A stretch of DNA of 64,000 nt from Clostridium sp. AM34-11AC (GTDB lineage Bacteria; Bacillota; Clostridia; Lachnospirales; Lachnospiraceae), in assembly GCF_003435375.1 (NCBI RefSeq), contig NZ_QWGL01000003.1:1-64000 (forward strand), in the 5' to 3' direction. Within the stretch, counting starts at the first letter, position 1. Every line of letters begins with the position of its first letter. Shown here piece after piece: positions 27,515 to 35,685 of the stretch. The notes under the pieces are model-generated. The model did no database searches. It saw only the letters and a list, made by a program, of their open reading frames with translations, and was not told the DNA's origin. The translations under genes and the position numbers were made by a program.

Positions 27515-28714
27515 CTATCTCGCAAACCAATCCTTCATACACTGAAGCACCTGCACCAGCTCGTCCTCCTGGATCACATACGGCACCATTGCATAGAGGT
27601 AGTTTAAGAACGGACGGCTGAACACACCTCTCTTGCAGGCATACTCCTGATATCCTTTTAATACGGCCGGATCGTAGACTTCGACGCAGACGCAGCCGCC
27701 CAGGATCCGGACTTCGCGGATCCTGGGGTCTGTGAAGCCCTTCATCTCGCGGCGGGTCACAGCTTCGATCCTCTTGATCTTTTCCATGTAGTTCTGGGTC
27801 TCGAACAGTTCGATCGATGCCAGGGCCGCGCTGCACGCCAGCGCATTTCCCATGAATGTCGGTCCATGCATCAGGGCATGTTCCGGAACATCATCGTAGA
27901 AGCCCTCAAATACTTTCCGGTTTGCCACGGTGGCAGCATGACCGATATATCCGCCTGTCAGTGCCTTTCCGAGAACCAGAATATCCGGGAGGACCAGATC
28001 CGCCACGAAACGATTGCCGGTCCGGCCAAATCCAGTCGCCACCTCATCGAAGACCAGAAGGACACCATACTGGTCACAAAGCTCTCTCGCCTTCTTTAAG
28101 AAGGAAACGTCATACATCCGCATGCCGCCCGCCCCCTGTAAAAGCGGTTCCACCAGCACACAGTTCAGTCTGTCATGATACTTTTCAAAGGCCTCTTCCA
28201 GGGCCGTGATCTCCGTCGGAATATGGACCACATACGGGCTTGCCCCGTAAGCTTTCAGCACGAAATGGTAATCCTCATCGTCTCCCGCTTCCATCGTCTT
28301 AAAGGTGTCGCCGTGGTAGGCATGCTCCAGGGCCAGGATCATGGTCCGCTTCTCATCTCCCCGGTTCATATAATACTGCAGCGCCATTTTTAACGCCACT
28401 TCCACCGCCACACTGCCGGAATCGGAAAAGAAGCAGTAATCCAGATCCCCCGGCAGCCAGGACGCCAGTTTCTCTGACAGCTTTCTCGCCGGTTCGTGGG
28501 TCAGCCCGCCCAGCATGACATGGGAAAACTTCTCCACCTGGGAGATGATCGCCTGGTTGATCACCGGGTGCTTATATCCGTGGATCACGCTCCACCAGGA
28601 TGAAACCGAATCGATCATCTTCTGATCTTTCGTATAGAGATATACCCCGTTCGCGTCCACGATCTCGTAGGGCGCCTTCATTGTTTTTAACTGTTCATAT
28701 GGATACCAGATCAT
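27515..28714 (-). CDS. bioA: Adenosylmethionine-8-amino-7-oxononanoate aminotransferase
   Basis: PLP enzyme forming 7,8-diaminopelargonate from KAPA with SAM as amino donor. The 399 residues include SSWWSVIHGYKHP near the N-terminus, the SGSVAVE cofactor region, LLVFDEVATGFGRTG and the PLP lysine in LGKALTGGYIG. The start ending at 28714 has AAGGAG 8 nt upstream; the ATG six codons earlier has none. It follows bioD after a 124-nt gap. No bioF or bioB lies in this window, so biotin synthesis from KAPA may depend on genes elsewhere or on import by BioY. Confidence 0.93.
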   Translation of the reverse strand: MIWYPYEQLKTMKAPYEIVDANGVYLYTKDQKMIDSVSSWWSVIHGYKHPVINQAIISQVEKFSHVMLGGLTHEPARKLSEKLASWLPGDLDYCFFSDSGSVAVEVALKMALQYYMNRGDEKRTMILALEHAYHGDTFKTMEAGDDEDYHFVLKAYGASPYVVHIPTEITALEEAFEKYHDRLNCVLVEPLLQGAGGMRMYDVSFLKKARELCDQYGVLLVFDEVATGFGRTGNRFVADLVLPDILVLGKALTGGYIGHAATVANRKVFEGFYDDVPEHALMHGPTFMGNALACSAALASIELFETQNYMEKIKRIEAVTRREMKGFTDPRIREVRILGGCVCVEVYDPAVLKGYQEYACKRGVFSRPFLNYLYAMVPYVIQEDELVQVLQCMKDWFAR

Positions 28715-28838
28715 CGTTTTCTTCTCCTTCATCTTAACATGGACTCCCCGGTCCCTTTCCTGCCCCGCTGCTGCGGGTGGGATTCCCGGGAGTACGTCAG
28801 CACTTATCGCTTCCTATATAATCTCGGCATATTCACGA

Positions 28839-29534
28839 TCATTTTTCCGCAGTCTCATACAGCGCTTTCAAATCCTCCGCGTCCATGGAAAGCTCCGTGT
28901 CACCGTCCGCCACACAGGCAACCACAGGAACTCCTGTATAATACTCGCACATTTTCCGGTTGTCCTCATGGAGCACATCTCCCGGCTTATAGTGATTGAA
29001 AATGATCCCCTTCAACGGGATTCCCTGCTCTTTGAGGTAGTACGCGGTCAGCGCCACACCGTTGATCGTGCCGAGTCCCGCGTCCGCGATCATCAGACAC
29101 CCAAGGCCGCAGGCTTTGACTACCTCCGGCAGGCGGATATCCGTCTCATCAAAGCAGAGCGGACAGAGGATTCCACCGCTTCCCTCCATCGTCACGTACT
29201 CGTACTCCTCACAGACCTTCTGAAATCCCGCCAACACAGTCTCCATCCGGACCGGATTTCCTTCGATCCGTGATGCCAGGTGCGGGGAGACAGCTGTCTC
29301 GTAGACATATGGACACATTTCCTCAAGGGACTGGCGGATTCCGGACATGTTTTTTACCTGGAGCGCGTCCCCCGGGATCAGGCTGCCATCCGGCCGTCTC
29401 TCGTTGCCGCTCATGGCGGCCTTATAGTAAGCCGCGTCCGCACCGCTCTCTCTCAGTTTTTTCACGATCAATCCTGTCACATACGTTTTTCCGACATCCG
29501 TTCCCGTTCCTGTGATAAAAATATTTCTGCTCAT
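28839..29534 (-). CDS. bioD: Dethiobiotin synthetase
   Basis: Closes the ureido ring of 7,8-diaminopelargonate with CO2 and ATP to give dethiobiotin. The 231-residue protein has the P-loop GTGTDVGKT at residues 9-17. It also has AAYYKAAMSG, containing the conserved Lys in the usual KP region, and VTMEGSGGILCPL, the EGAGG-type motif. It lies 3 nt after bioY and before bioA. Confidence 0.93.
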   Translation of the reverse strand: MSRNIFITGTGTDVGKTYVTGLIVKKLRESGADAAYYKAAMSGNERRPDGSLIPGDALQVKNMSGIRQSLEEMCPYVYETAVSPHLASRIEGNPVRMETVLAGFQKVCEEYEYVTMEGSGGILCPLCFDETDIRLPEVVKACGLGCLMIADAGLGTINGVALTAYYLKEQGIPLKGIIFNHYKPGDVLHEDNRKMCEYYTGVPVVACVADGDTELSMDAEDLKALYETAEK

Positions 29535-29537
29535 TTC

Positions 29538-30095
29538 CTATCCCAGTCTCCCCTCTTTAATCATCGGGATCATCCGTTTCCCGATGACTGCCGCCAGAAT
29601 GCACAGCGCTATATCTCCCGGAACCGCCAGTAAAAAGCAGTATAAAAATAATGGCCAGAGACCGATCGGCGTATTTATGACGAAATTGCTGATCGCATAA
29701 TAGTAAACCATTCCAAATGCGTACACGATAAAGAGTCCGATGAAATTTGCCGCCAGCAGGCGTCTGTAACCAGGATGGCTCTTTTCATTCGCGATCCGGC
29801 CTGTCACATAGGCTGCCACAGCGAATCCGATGATGTAACCAAAGCTCGGCTGAAAAATATAGCCCGGTCCGCCGCCCTGGGTGAAGATCGGAAGTCCCAC
29901 AAGTCCCAGAACAATATAAACCACGACCGCCAGCGCCCCGTTCACAGGACCCAGCAGCAGCCCCGCCAGCATCGTAAATAAAAACTGAAGTGTAAACGGA
30001 ACCACCGGAACAGGAACTTTGATAAATGCCCCTACCGCGATCAATGCCACAAACATTGCGCACAGCACAAGGTCTTTCGTTTTCATATGTTTCAA
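29538..30095 (-). CDS. bioY: Biotin transporter BioY
   Basis: The substrate-binding membrane component of an ECF biotin importer, about 185 residues with six hydrophobic segments. It shows FTLQFLFTMLAGLLLGP and GGPGYIFQPSFGYIIGF, typical of BioY. The energy-coupling EcfA/EcfT genes are not adjacent. AGGAGG lies 8 nt before a TTG at 30095-30093, which I take as the start; an ATG three codons later is the alternative. It heads the bioY-bioD-bioA operon after a leader of about 150 nt. Confidence 0.9.
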   Translation of the reverse strand: MKHMKTKDLVLCAMFVALIAVGAFIKVPVPVVPFTLQFLFTMLAGLLLGPVNGALAVVVYIVLGLVGLPIFTQGGGPGYIFQPSFGYIIGFAVAAYVTGRIANEKSHPGYRRLLAANFIGLFIVYAFGMVYYYAISNFVINTPIGLWPLFLYCFLLAVPGDIALCILAAVIGKRMIPMIKEGRLG

Positions 30096-30250
30096 AATTA
30101 TTTCCTCCTGAATTTTCTGGTTGCTCAAGAAATCTGAAGCATTTCCCTTTTCCTGTACATGCGCATCACTCTTCCGTTCTTTCCATACCTTCTGAAACAG
30201 CGGCTGCTGTCTTCAGAACCCGGGGGGTATTGCAAAGATGGACTTGTAGG

Positions 30251-30304
30251 AGCATAACATAGAATTTTCGAATTGTCAACCTGTTATATTTATATAGTTA
30301 ACAA
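30251..30304 (-). promoter_or_regulatory. bioY promoter with BirA-type operator
   Basis: The minus strand carries TTGACA-17-TATGCT. The -35 is embedded in TTGTCAACC, 14 bases, AGTTAACAA (30273-30304), the interrupted palindrome recognised by biotin-protein ligase repressors. Biotin-dependent repression of the operon is inferred. Confidence 0.85.
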
Positions 30305-30313
30305 TTGTTTGTA

Positions 30314-30357
30314 CAAAAAAGACACCTCAAAAACCAAATGGTCTATTCGGTGTCTTT
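30314..30357 (-). terminator. Terminator of the GNAT gene
   Basis: AAAGACACC and GGTGTCTTT form a 9-bp stem, followed by TTTTTT on the minus strand. It insulates the bio promoter from upstream transcription. Confidence 0.8.
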
Positions 30358-30371
30358 CATCTGCATCATGA

Positions 30372-30872
30372 TTACCTGCCCCACTCAAACGCGATCCGCG
30401 GCGTTCCGTCCGGGACATAGATAATTCCGCATCTCTCAAATCCCTGTTTTTCAAGCGCTCTCTGCATAACCTTGTTGTTTTCGTGGGTGTCGATCCGGAT
30501 GTGGGATATTTTCGACTTGGCGAAGTCCATGATCCGGCCCAGGATGTTGTGGACCGTACCGTCGCTTGCGACGCGGTGGACGGCAGCGTACGGGGTGTCT
30601 GCCTTCCAGGCGCCCTGCTCGATCACAGCGTAGCATGGGTCAGCGCCGATGATGAAGGCGAAGGCGGCATGGATCACGCCGTTTTCTTCCAGAACATATA
30701 AATTTCCTGCCTCGATGTCCCCCGGGAGCAGATGCTCCGGGGCGTCCTCGCCGTCCCACTGGCTGAAGTTCCCATGGTCACGCATGAACTGGCGGGCAGC
30801 GGCGTAGATCCCGTGGATCCGTGGGAGATCGGCTGGGGATGCTTTTCTTACTGTAAAGTTATCTTCTGTCAT
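30372..30872 (-). CDS. GNAT family N-acetyltransferase
   Basis: A 166-residue acetyltransferase-like protein. The N-terminus TVRKASPADLPRIHGIYAAARQFM and the later region around HNILGRIMDFAKSKISHIRIDTHENNK-type sequence, then MQRALEKQGFERCGIIYV, fit the GNAT fold. The acetyl-CoA binding loop (Q/RxxGxG/A) is degenerate. AGGAGAACATCT precedes the ATG. It is monocistronic. Substrate unknown. Confidence 0.85.
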   Translation of the reverse strand: MTEDNFTVRKASPADLPRIHGIYAAARQFMRDHGNFSQWDGEDAPEHLLPGDIEAGNLYVLEENGVIHAAFAFIIGADPCYAVIEQGAWKADTPYAAVHRVASDGTVHNILGRIMDFAKSKISHIRIDTHENNKVMQRALEKQGFERCGIIYVPDGTPRIAFEWGR

Positions 30873-30951
30873 AGATGTTCTCCTCTTTTACGGGTAAACT
30901 GATTGCTGTTCCCATTGTATCATAGTGTTTTTCACAAGACAATCTGTCTTT

Positions 30952-32130
30952 TCAGCTCCCCTGTTCCTCATACATCCGCACCAGATCCCCGATCAGCAGC
31001 ACTCCCACCGGTCCCAGGATCAGCCCCGACAATCCAAACAATTTAAGTCCCACATACATGGATACCAGCGATCCCAGCGGCGAAAGCCCCACCTGCTTCC
31101 CCATCAGTCTCGCCTCTGAGATCTGACGCAGAAAGTAGCAGACCACATAGATGCCGAAGATCACCGCAGCCTTTTTCCACGCCTTCTGAAACAGCAGCGC
31201 GACTCCCCACGGAATCAGCACAGTCCCGGCCCCCAATACCGGCAGTGCGTCCAGGATCCCGATCCCGCAGCCAAACAAAAACGAATAGGGATTTCCGATC
31301 ACTGCCAGTCCGAAGATACACACGGCACTTGTTAGGAACAGAATAAACGCCTGGGTCTTCAGCCACGCGCTCACCACGGATGCGATCCGCTCTCCCACTA
31401 CGAGAAATTCCCGCCGGAATGCGGACCTGCTCCGCTTTTCCCTGATGTCATCCATCTCCTGCAGTGTCAGGAGTACTGCGACAAAATAGATAAAGAAAAG
31501 GACGATCCCGGCGACTGCCACGCGGAGCGCAGACACGGAGCGGTCCATGAGCACTGGCATCGTGGAGTTCTTAAACATCTGCCGGACCTCTTCCACTGCT
31601 CTCCCCGCAAGCTCCACCAGCGCGTCCGCCTTAAGCCCCATCTTCTGCTCCAGGAGGCGGCAGGTATCCGTAAGCCGCAGATCAAGGGCGGAAAGCCAGT
31701 CTGGAAATCTCCGGATAAAAAGCCCCGTCTGGCTCACCACCATGCTGCCGCCCGCGTAGAGGAATCCAAAAACAAGGCATGACATCACCAGAAGTTCGAT
31801 CCCGCCGACAAGCGACACCGGCAGATGGTGCATCTCCCCACGAAACGGCACCGCAATGCGGTTCGAGAGGAACCTGACCGACGGACGCAGAAACAGCGCC
31901 GTCCCATACGCACATAAAAAGGGAACCACGAGGGGTAAAAGATAACGAAACGCTCCGTATACCGCACCCGTGATTCCCAGAATCAGTAGAAATTTCTTCA
32001 GTTTTTTCTCAGGACTTACCATGGAATCACCCGTTTTCTGATTTGTACTTCCTTTGTACTGCTCATAGTATGGGCGGAAATTCCTGCGATATGCGCGCCG
32101 CGGGACGATTCCATAATCTGTTTTTTCCAT
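30952..32130 (-). CDS. AI-2E/YtvI-type membrane protein
   Basis: An integral membrane protein of up to 392 residues, of the AI-2E transporter superfamily and closest in look to the sporulation-associated YtvI branch. About seven hydrophobic segments are seen, with a long amphipathic stretch near residues 150-200. The C-terminal ALPVLGAGTVLIPWGVALL and LFGLSGLILGPVGVLLIGDL are family-typical. Start is uncertain: the most upstream ATG has no ribosome binding site, and an ATG ending at 32022 would remove a 36-residue basic extension. Transport substrate unknown. Confidence 0.75.
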   Translation of the reverse strand: MEKTDYGIVPRRAYRRNFRPYYEQYKGSTNQKTGDSMVSPEKKLKKFLLILGITGAVYGAFRYLLPLVVPFLCAYGTALFLRPSVRFLSNRIAVPFRGEMHHLPVSLVGGIELLVMSCLVFGFLYAGGSMVVSQTGLFIRRFPDWLSALDLRLTDTCRLLEQKMGLKADALVELAGRAVEEVRQMFKNSTMPVLMDRSVSALRVAVAGIVLFFIYFVAVLLTLQEMDDIREKRSRSAFRREFLVVGERIASVVSAWLKTQAFILFLTSAVCIFGLAVIGNPYSFLFGCGIGILDALPVLGAGTVLIPWGVALLFQKAWKKAAVIFGIYVVCYFLRQISEARLMGKQVGLSPLGSLVSMYVGLKLFGLSGLILGPVGVLLIGDLVRMYEEQGS

Positions 32131-32240
32131 GGTTCTTAGCAGAACATGATCATTTACAAGCCTCGACCTTTGAATCTAAAGATATTCACCTCCACAGTTG
32201 CCAATGTCACAACCTGTAGCCGAAAACAGCCCAACCAGGA

Positions 32241-33041
32241 TCAAACTTGAAACAACTGAAATGCCCCTCCGACCGGTTCTATCTCAAACGTCATTTCTTT
32301 CTTCGTCACCGGATGAAAAAAAGTCAGCGCTGAAGCGCAGAGTGCGATCGACTCTCTTCCACTTCCCATATTTCCTGCTGTTCTGATACCCGGCATATTT
32401 CTATTTCCTGCTGCCTTCATGGTTCCCTGGTCTGCATTCTCTTTCTTATCAAGTTTGTCAGTTCCCACAGGCACTCCATATTTCATATCCCCATACAACG
32501 GCGTCCCATGATACGCCATCTGTACACGGATCTGGTGATGGCGTCCAGTCTTCAATGAAATTCTCACCAGGCTCAGCTCCGTTTCCGGCATTCCGGCTAT
32601 TTTCCCGTCGATCGTCTTTAAGACTTCATAGGACAGCTCCGCCTTTTTCGCACCGGTTATCCCCTTATCCACAACCTGTGAATAATTCCCGTCCGGTGTT
32701 TTCACCATATAATCCACATAGTTATCCACCATATTCACAGGTCTTCCGTGGACAACTGCTGTGTAGATTTTTTTCATCTTATGGCTCTGAACCTGCTCAC
32801 TTAAAGCCGCTGCCGCCCGTTTCGTTTTCGCGTACACCATCACGCCGGACACAGGCTTGTCCAGTCTGTGGATAACTCCCACATAAGGTTCCTTCCCCGG
32901 TGTGCATGATTTGTTGATAACCAGGTGTTTTTTCACCTCGCTGACCATATCCGGTGCGAACCGCTTCGCAGCCTGGGATTCCACGCCCGCAGGCTTTATG
33001 ACCACCAGGATCTCGTCGTCCTCATATAATACTTTTAACAT
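32241..33041 (-). CDS. RluA-family pseudouridine synthase
   Basis: A pseudouridine synthase of the RluA/RluD family, about 266 residues, with catalytic D61 in HRLD and the conserved RTGRHHQIRVQM. No N-terminal S4 domain is present, as in TruC/RluA-type members. An unusual low-complexity insertion rich in Lys, Asn, Met and Gly (about residues 195-235) sits between GDMKYG and the last beta strands. Start at the ATG ending at 33041, preceded by AAGGGGAAATATTTTG. RNA target cannot be told from sequence. Confidence 0.85.
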   Translation of the reverse strand: MLKVLYEDDEILVVIKPAGVESQAAKRFAPDMVSEVKKHLVINKSCTPGKEPYVGVIHRLDKPVSGVMVYAKTKRAAAALSEQVQSHKMKKIYTAVVHGRPVNMVDNYVDYMVKTPDGNYSQVVDKGITGAKKAELSYEVLKTIDGKIAGMPETELSLVRISLKTGRHHQIRVQMAYHGTPLYGDMKYGVPVGTDKLDKKENADQGTMKAAGNRNMPGIRTAGNMGSGRESIALCASALTFFHPVTKKEMTFEIEPVGGAFQLFQV

Positions 33042-33101
33042 CAAAATATTTCCCCTTGCATATTTTTATCGTAAGTGGTATAGTATATCCAAGCGTGATA
33101 A

Positions 33102-33118
33102 GTAGTTTTTAAAACTAC
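33102..33118. repeat. 8-1-8 perfect palindrome between divergent genes
   Basis: GTAGTTTT-T-AAAACTAC lies in the gap between the RluA-type synthase and the divergent hemolysin III gene, about 60 bp from the former start. It could be an operator. The rest of the 276-bp gap shows no other clear signal. Confidence 0.4.
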
Positions 33119-33317
33119 ATGTCGTATTTTAAATATTCACTTTAACTTTGAAACCAGACCCTGCGTTCATTTGCTGCAATGATCTGAAATTTGTCCACCA
33201 CAACCTATTATCGCAGATCCATATCGGACTAATTCATTTCATACAGTCACGCACATTCTGATTTCCAATATTTTCCCTGTTCAACACAGGCTATCCCGCA
33301 TGATTGGAGGAATGATT

Positions 33318-33974
33318 ATGGAACTGAAAATAAAAGATCCCGGAAGCGCGCTGACTCACTTTATCGCAATGCTGACCGCAATGGTTGCCGCGACGCCGCT
33401 TTTAATCAAGGCCGCATCCGCCCCCGGAACCATGCACCTAAAGGCCCTGAGCGTCTTCATCGTCAGCATGATCCTGCTCTACGCCGCAAGCACGGTCTAC
33501 CACACCTTCGACATTTCTGAGCATGTCAATAAGATCCTTCGGAAAATCGACCACATGATGATCTTCATCCTGATCGCCGGAACCTACACGCCGGTGTGCC
33601 TGATCGTCCTCGGAAATAAGTCCGGCTACCGGATGCTGTCCCTTGTCTGGGGCATCGCCATCGTAGGCATCATCATCAATGCCCTCTGGATCAACTGCCC
33701 GAAGTGGTTCTCCTCCGTGATCTACATCGCGATGGGCTGGGTATGCATCATGGCGATCCGCCAGATCGTTGCCGCTCTCACACCTGCCGCTTTCGCATGG
33801 CTTCTCGCCGGCGGCATCATCTATACCATCGGCGGTGTGATCTATGCACTGAAATTACCGATCTTCAACTCAAAGCATAAAAATTTCGGCTCCCACGAGA
33901 TCTTCCATCTCTTCGTCATGGGCGGAAGCTTCTGCCATTACATGATGATGTACGGATATGTGGCTGCCGCGTAA
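33318..33974 (+). CDS. Hemolysin III family protein (PAQR-type)
   Basis: A seven-segment membrane protein of about 218 residues in the bacterial hemolysin III/PAQR superfamily. It has the conserved ASTVYHTF, IDHMMIFILIAGTYTP and, near the C-terminus, FHLFVMGGSFCHY, which supply the metal-binding Ser, His and Asp residues. The start at 33318 is chosen because GGAGGAATGATT precedes it; an ATG six codons earlier lacks a site. Hemolytic activity is not implied by family membership; a membrane hydrolase or sensor role is possible. Confidence 0.88.
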   Translation: MELKIKDPGSALTHFIAMLTAMVAATPLLIKAASAPGTMHLKALSVFIVSMILLYAASTVYHTFDISEHVNKILRKIDHMMIFILIAGTYTPVCLIVLGNKSGYRMLSLVWGIAIVGIIINALWINCPKWFSSVIYIAMGWVCIMAIRQIVAALTPAAFAWLLAGGIIYTIGGVIYALKLPIFNSKHKNFGSHEIFHLFVMGGSFCHYMMMYGYVAAA

Positions 33975-34015
33975 GATGATCTGCAACGACATCATCTATC
34001 ATATTTTCATTCTCC

Positions 34016-34042
34016 GGCGCGGTGTAAAAGCCGCGCCATCTT
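34016..34042 (+). terminator. Probable terminator of the hemolysin III gene
   Basis: GGCGCGG and CCGCGCC form a 7-bp GC stem with an 8-nt loop, followed by ATCTTT, a short T-run. Confidence 0.6.
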
Positions 34043-34118
34043 TAGCATATCAGACTTCCCCGCCCTCGTCCTTCTGAACAATCTTATTTTCCCGATAAAA
34101 ATGAGTCTATTATATAAC

Positions 34119-34790
34119 TTATATTATCTTTAATATTTGCTGTATTGCCTCCGAATGTATAAGCTCTTTCATCTTCTCTTCCCCACCTTCAACCTCAGGC
34201 TTTCCACACCTAAGACTACCCGGATTTTCTGACACGCAGCAATCCTTATACCAACACTCACCCATAAGCGGGCCCTTGACCGACCATTTCTCGTTTTGTG
34301 TAAGTTCACCTACCAAAGATTTCATCACCCGCTCTGTCGAGTATCTCTTAAATCCAGCTATGTACTGTAATGTCTTCTCATCATCAATCTTTGATAAATT
34401 AATTCTGTGATCTTCAACTGCCGCTAAAACTTCTTCACGAATTTTAATTTTATCTGTCTTACCTGTGCCTGTCCACTCCACAATTTTATCAAATGCAAGA
34501 ATCAGGTATTCGAAGCAGATCATATCCAGAATTACAAGCTTTCCCCTTGAACTTCTTTCTATTGATTTCAACATACGATATTTATTACGAATATCCTGAT
34601 TATCTACCACATAATCAAACGCAATATAATATTTATCATCATCTTTCATCTCTAAATCTAATACTGCATCCAATAATCCCTGATTACTCCCCTTGCTCTC
34701 AACGCTTAATTTATCATCAAAGAAAAGTTGATCAACCAATTTCCAGAAATGAAGCCCAGCACCGGTGTCTTCTGTCCATAAATACTTCAT
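34119..34790 (-). CDS. Uncharacterised island protein, possibly TOPRIM/DUF4435-like
   Basis: A 223-residue soluble protein I cannot assign with confidence. An alpha/beta N-terminal half contains LSVESKGSNQGLLDAV, then YYIAFDYVVDN, then GKLVILDMICFEYLIL. That is an early Glu, a D-x-x-x-D strand end and an acidic strand followed by a helix. The order recalls TOPRIM-like DUF4435 proteins, but the residues are not exact, so this is inference. A tail near residues 175-200 has CWYKDCC and a further Cys, a possible metal site. It is last in the island operon, 1 nt after the P-loop gene stop, with GAGGAG as ribosome binding site. Confidence 0.5.
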   Translation of the reverse strand: MKYLWTEDTGAGLHFWKLVDQLFFDDKLSVESKGSNQGLLDAVLDLEMKDDDKYYIAFDYVVDNQDIRNKYRMLKSIERSSRGKLVILDMICFEYLILAFDKIVEWTGTGKTDKIKIREEVLAAVEDHRINLSKIDDEKTLQYIAGFKRYSTERVMKSLVGELTQNEKWSVKGPLMGECWYKDCCVSENPGSLRCGKPEVEGGEEKMKELIHSEAIQQILKII

Positions 34791-34791
34791 G

Positions 34792-35193
34792 TCACAGCTC
34801 CTCTTCCAGTGTTATCTTATTATTATCGAACTTCAAAACCTTAAAACTCTTATCTGAAACATTCAATCCATCGCAATTTCGTAAGAAAAGCATATATTGA
34901 TTTGATGTTTCAAAATTAATAAATTTTCTAACTTCATCATTCATCAGATTATCCGCATTATCTACCACAATAAAACTATCTCTGCAGCGCTTTATTGCTT
35001 CCGAAAAATTATCTGACCTGTAATTAAATAATCTGATCGCCCTGTACTCATCTGTAAGCCTTACATCTTCCAGCATCTCATATAGCACTGTTTTTCCAAC
35101 TCCGCTATCGCCCCCAACAAGTGTTATTCTGTCATCGAATTCTAAGTCATATGAAAATGGAGCTGCCTTAAATGCAATCCTCTTATAAATCAT
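34792..35193 (-). CDS. Minimal P-loop ATPase of the accessory island
   Basis: A 133-residue protein with Walker A GDSGVGKT at residues 28-35 and a Walker B-like FIVVDNAD. No ABC signature, arginine finger or helicase motifs are visible. It is too small for a full AAA+ module and may be a truncated STAND- or SMC-like core working with partners. The start at the ATG ending at 35193 is supported by AAAGGAGAGAGG and overlaps the upstream DUF4869-type gene by 11 nt. The next gene starts 1 nt after its stop. Tight packing implies the three proteins act together. Confidence 0.65.
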   Translation of the reverse strand: MIYKRIAFKAAPFSYDLEFDDRITLVGGDSGVGKTVLYEMLEDVRLTDEYRAIRLFNYRSDNFSEAIKRCRDSFIVVDNADNLMNDEVRKFINFETSNQYMLFLRNCDGLNVSDKSFKVLKFDNNKITLEEEL

Positions 35194-35635
35194 CCGCCTC
35201 TCTCCTTTCATACTCCTTACTCCACCAGGCATTGTATCCCCTTCCGCCAATGACTATATCCGAATTATTGAATCTAATCTCTGCATCATCTGGTATGTCA
35301 AACAGGGTTGGTCTTGACATGTATATCTTTATATTATCCATTGTGAAAATAACTTTAAGTACATTCGGACCACATTCCTCTACATTTACTACTTTATCAG
35401 GATGTTTAACAATGTTGAGTAACGTCTTGCAGCCGGATGACAGGTTACGGATCGTACCTAAGCCATATTTTGTTTCTATGTGTTTATCCGGAGTCAGCTT
35501 TGCCTTATCTATCTGTTGGATCAAATCAACTTCATTTTTTGACATTTCTTCATTAGCTGTATTCAAATTGAAATACAGGTCGTTCTGAAGGATCCAATCC
35601 TTTGAGTTCTTTTTTTCTGTATATATATCAATCAT
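35183..35635 (-). CDS. DUF4869-like protein
   Basis: A 150-residue protein whose middle part (IDKAKLTPDKHIETKYGLG, then NLSSGCKTLLNIV and a following CGPNVL) resembles the clostridial DUF4869 family as I remember it. There is no known function. It is acidic, with no membrane segment. GGGAG lies 9 nt before the ATG ending at 35635. It sits 50 nt after the helicase stop and overlaps the P-loop gene, so it belongs to the same transcript. Confidence 0.6.
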   Translation of the reverse strand: MIDIYTEKKNSKDWILQNDLYFNLNTANEEMSKNEVDLIQQIDKAKLTPDKHIETKYGLGTIRNLSSGCKTLLNIVKHPDKVVNVEECGPNVLKVIFTMDNIKIYMSRPTLFDIPDDAEIRFNNSDIVIGGRGYNAWWSKEYERREADDL

Positions 35636-35685
35636 TCGGTGTCGCTCCCTTAACAAGATTTTCATAATTATTTGCAAACGCTCTC

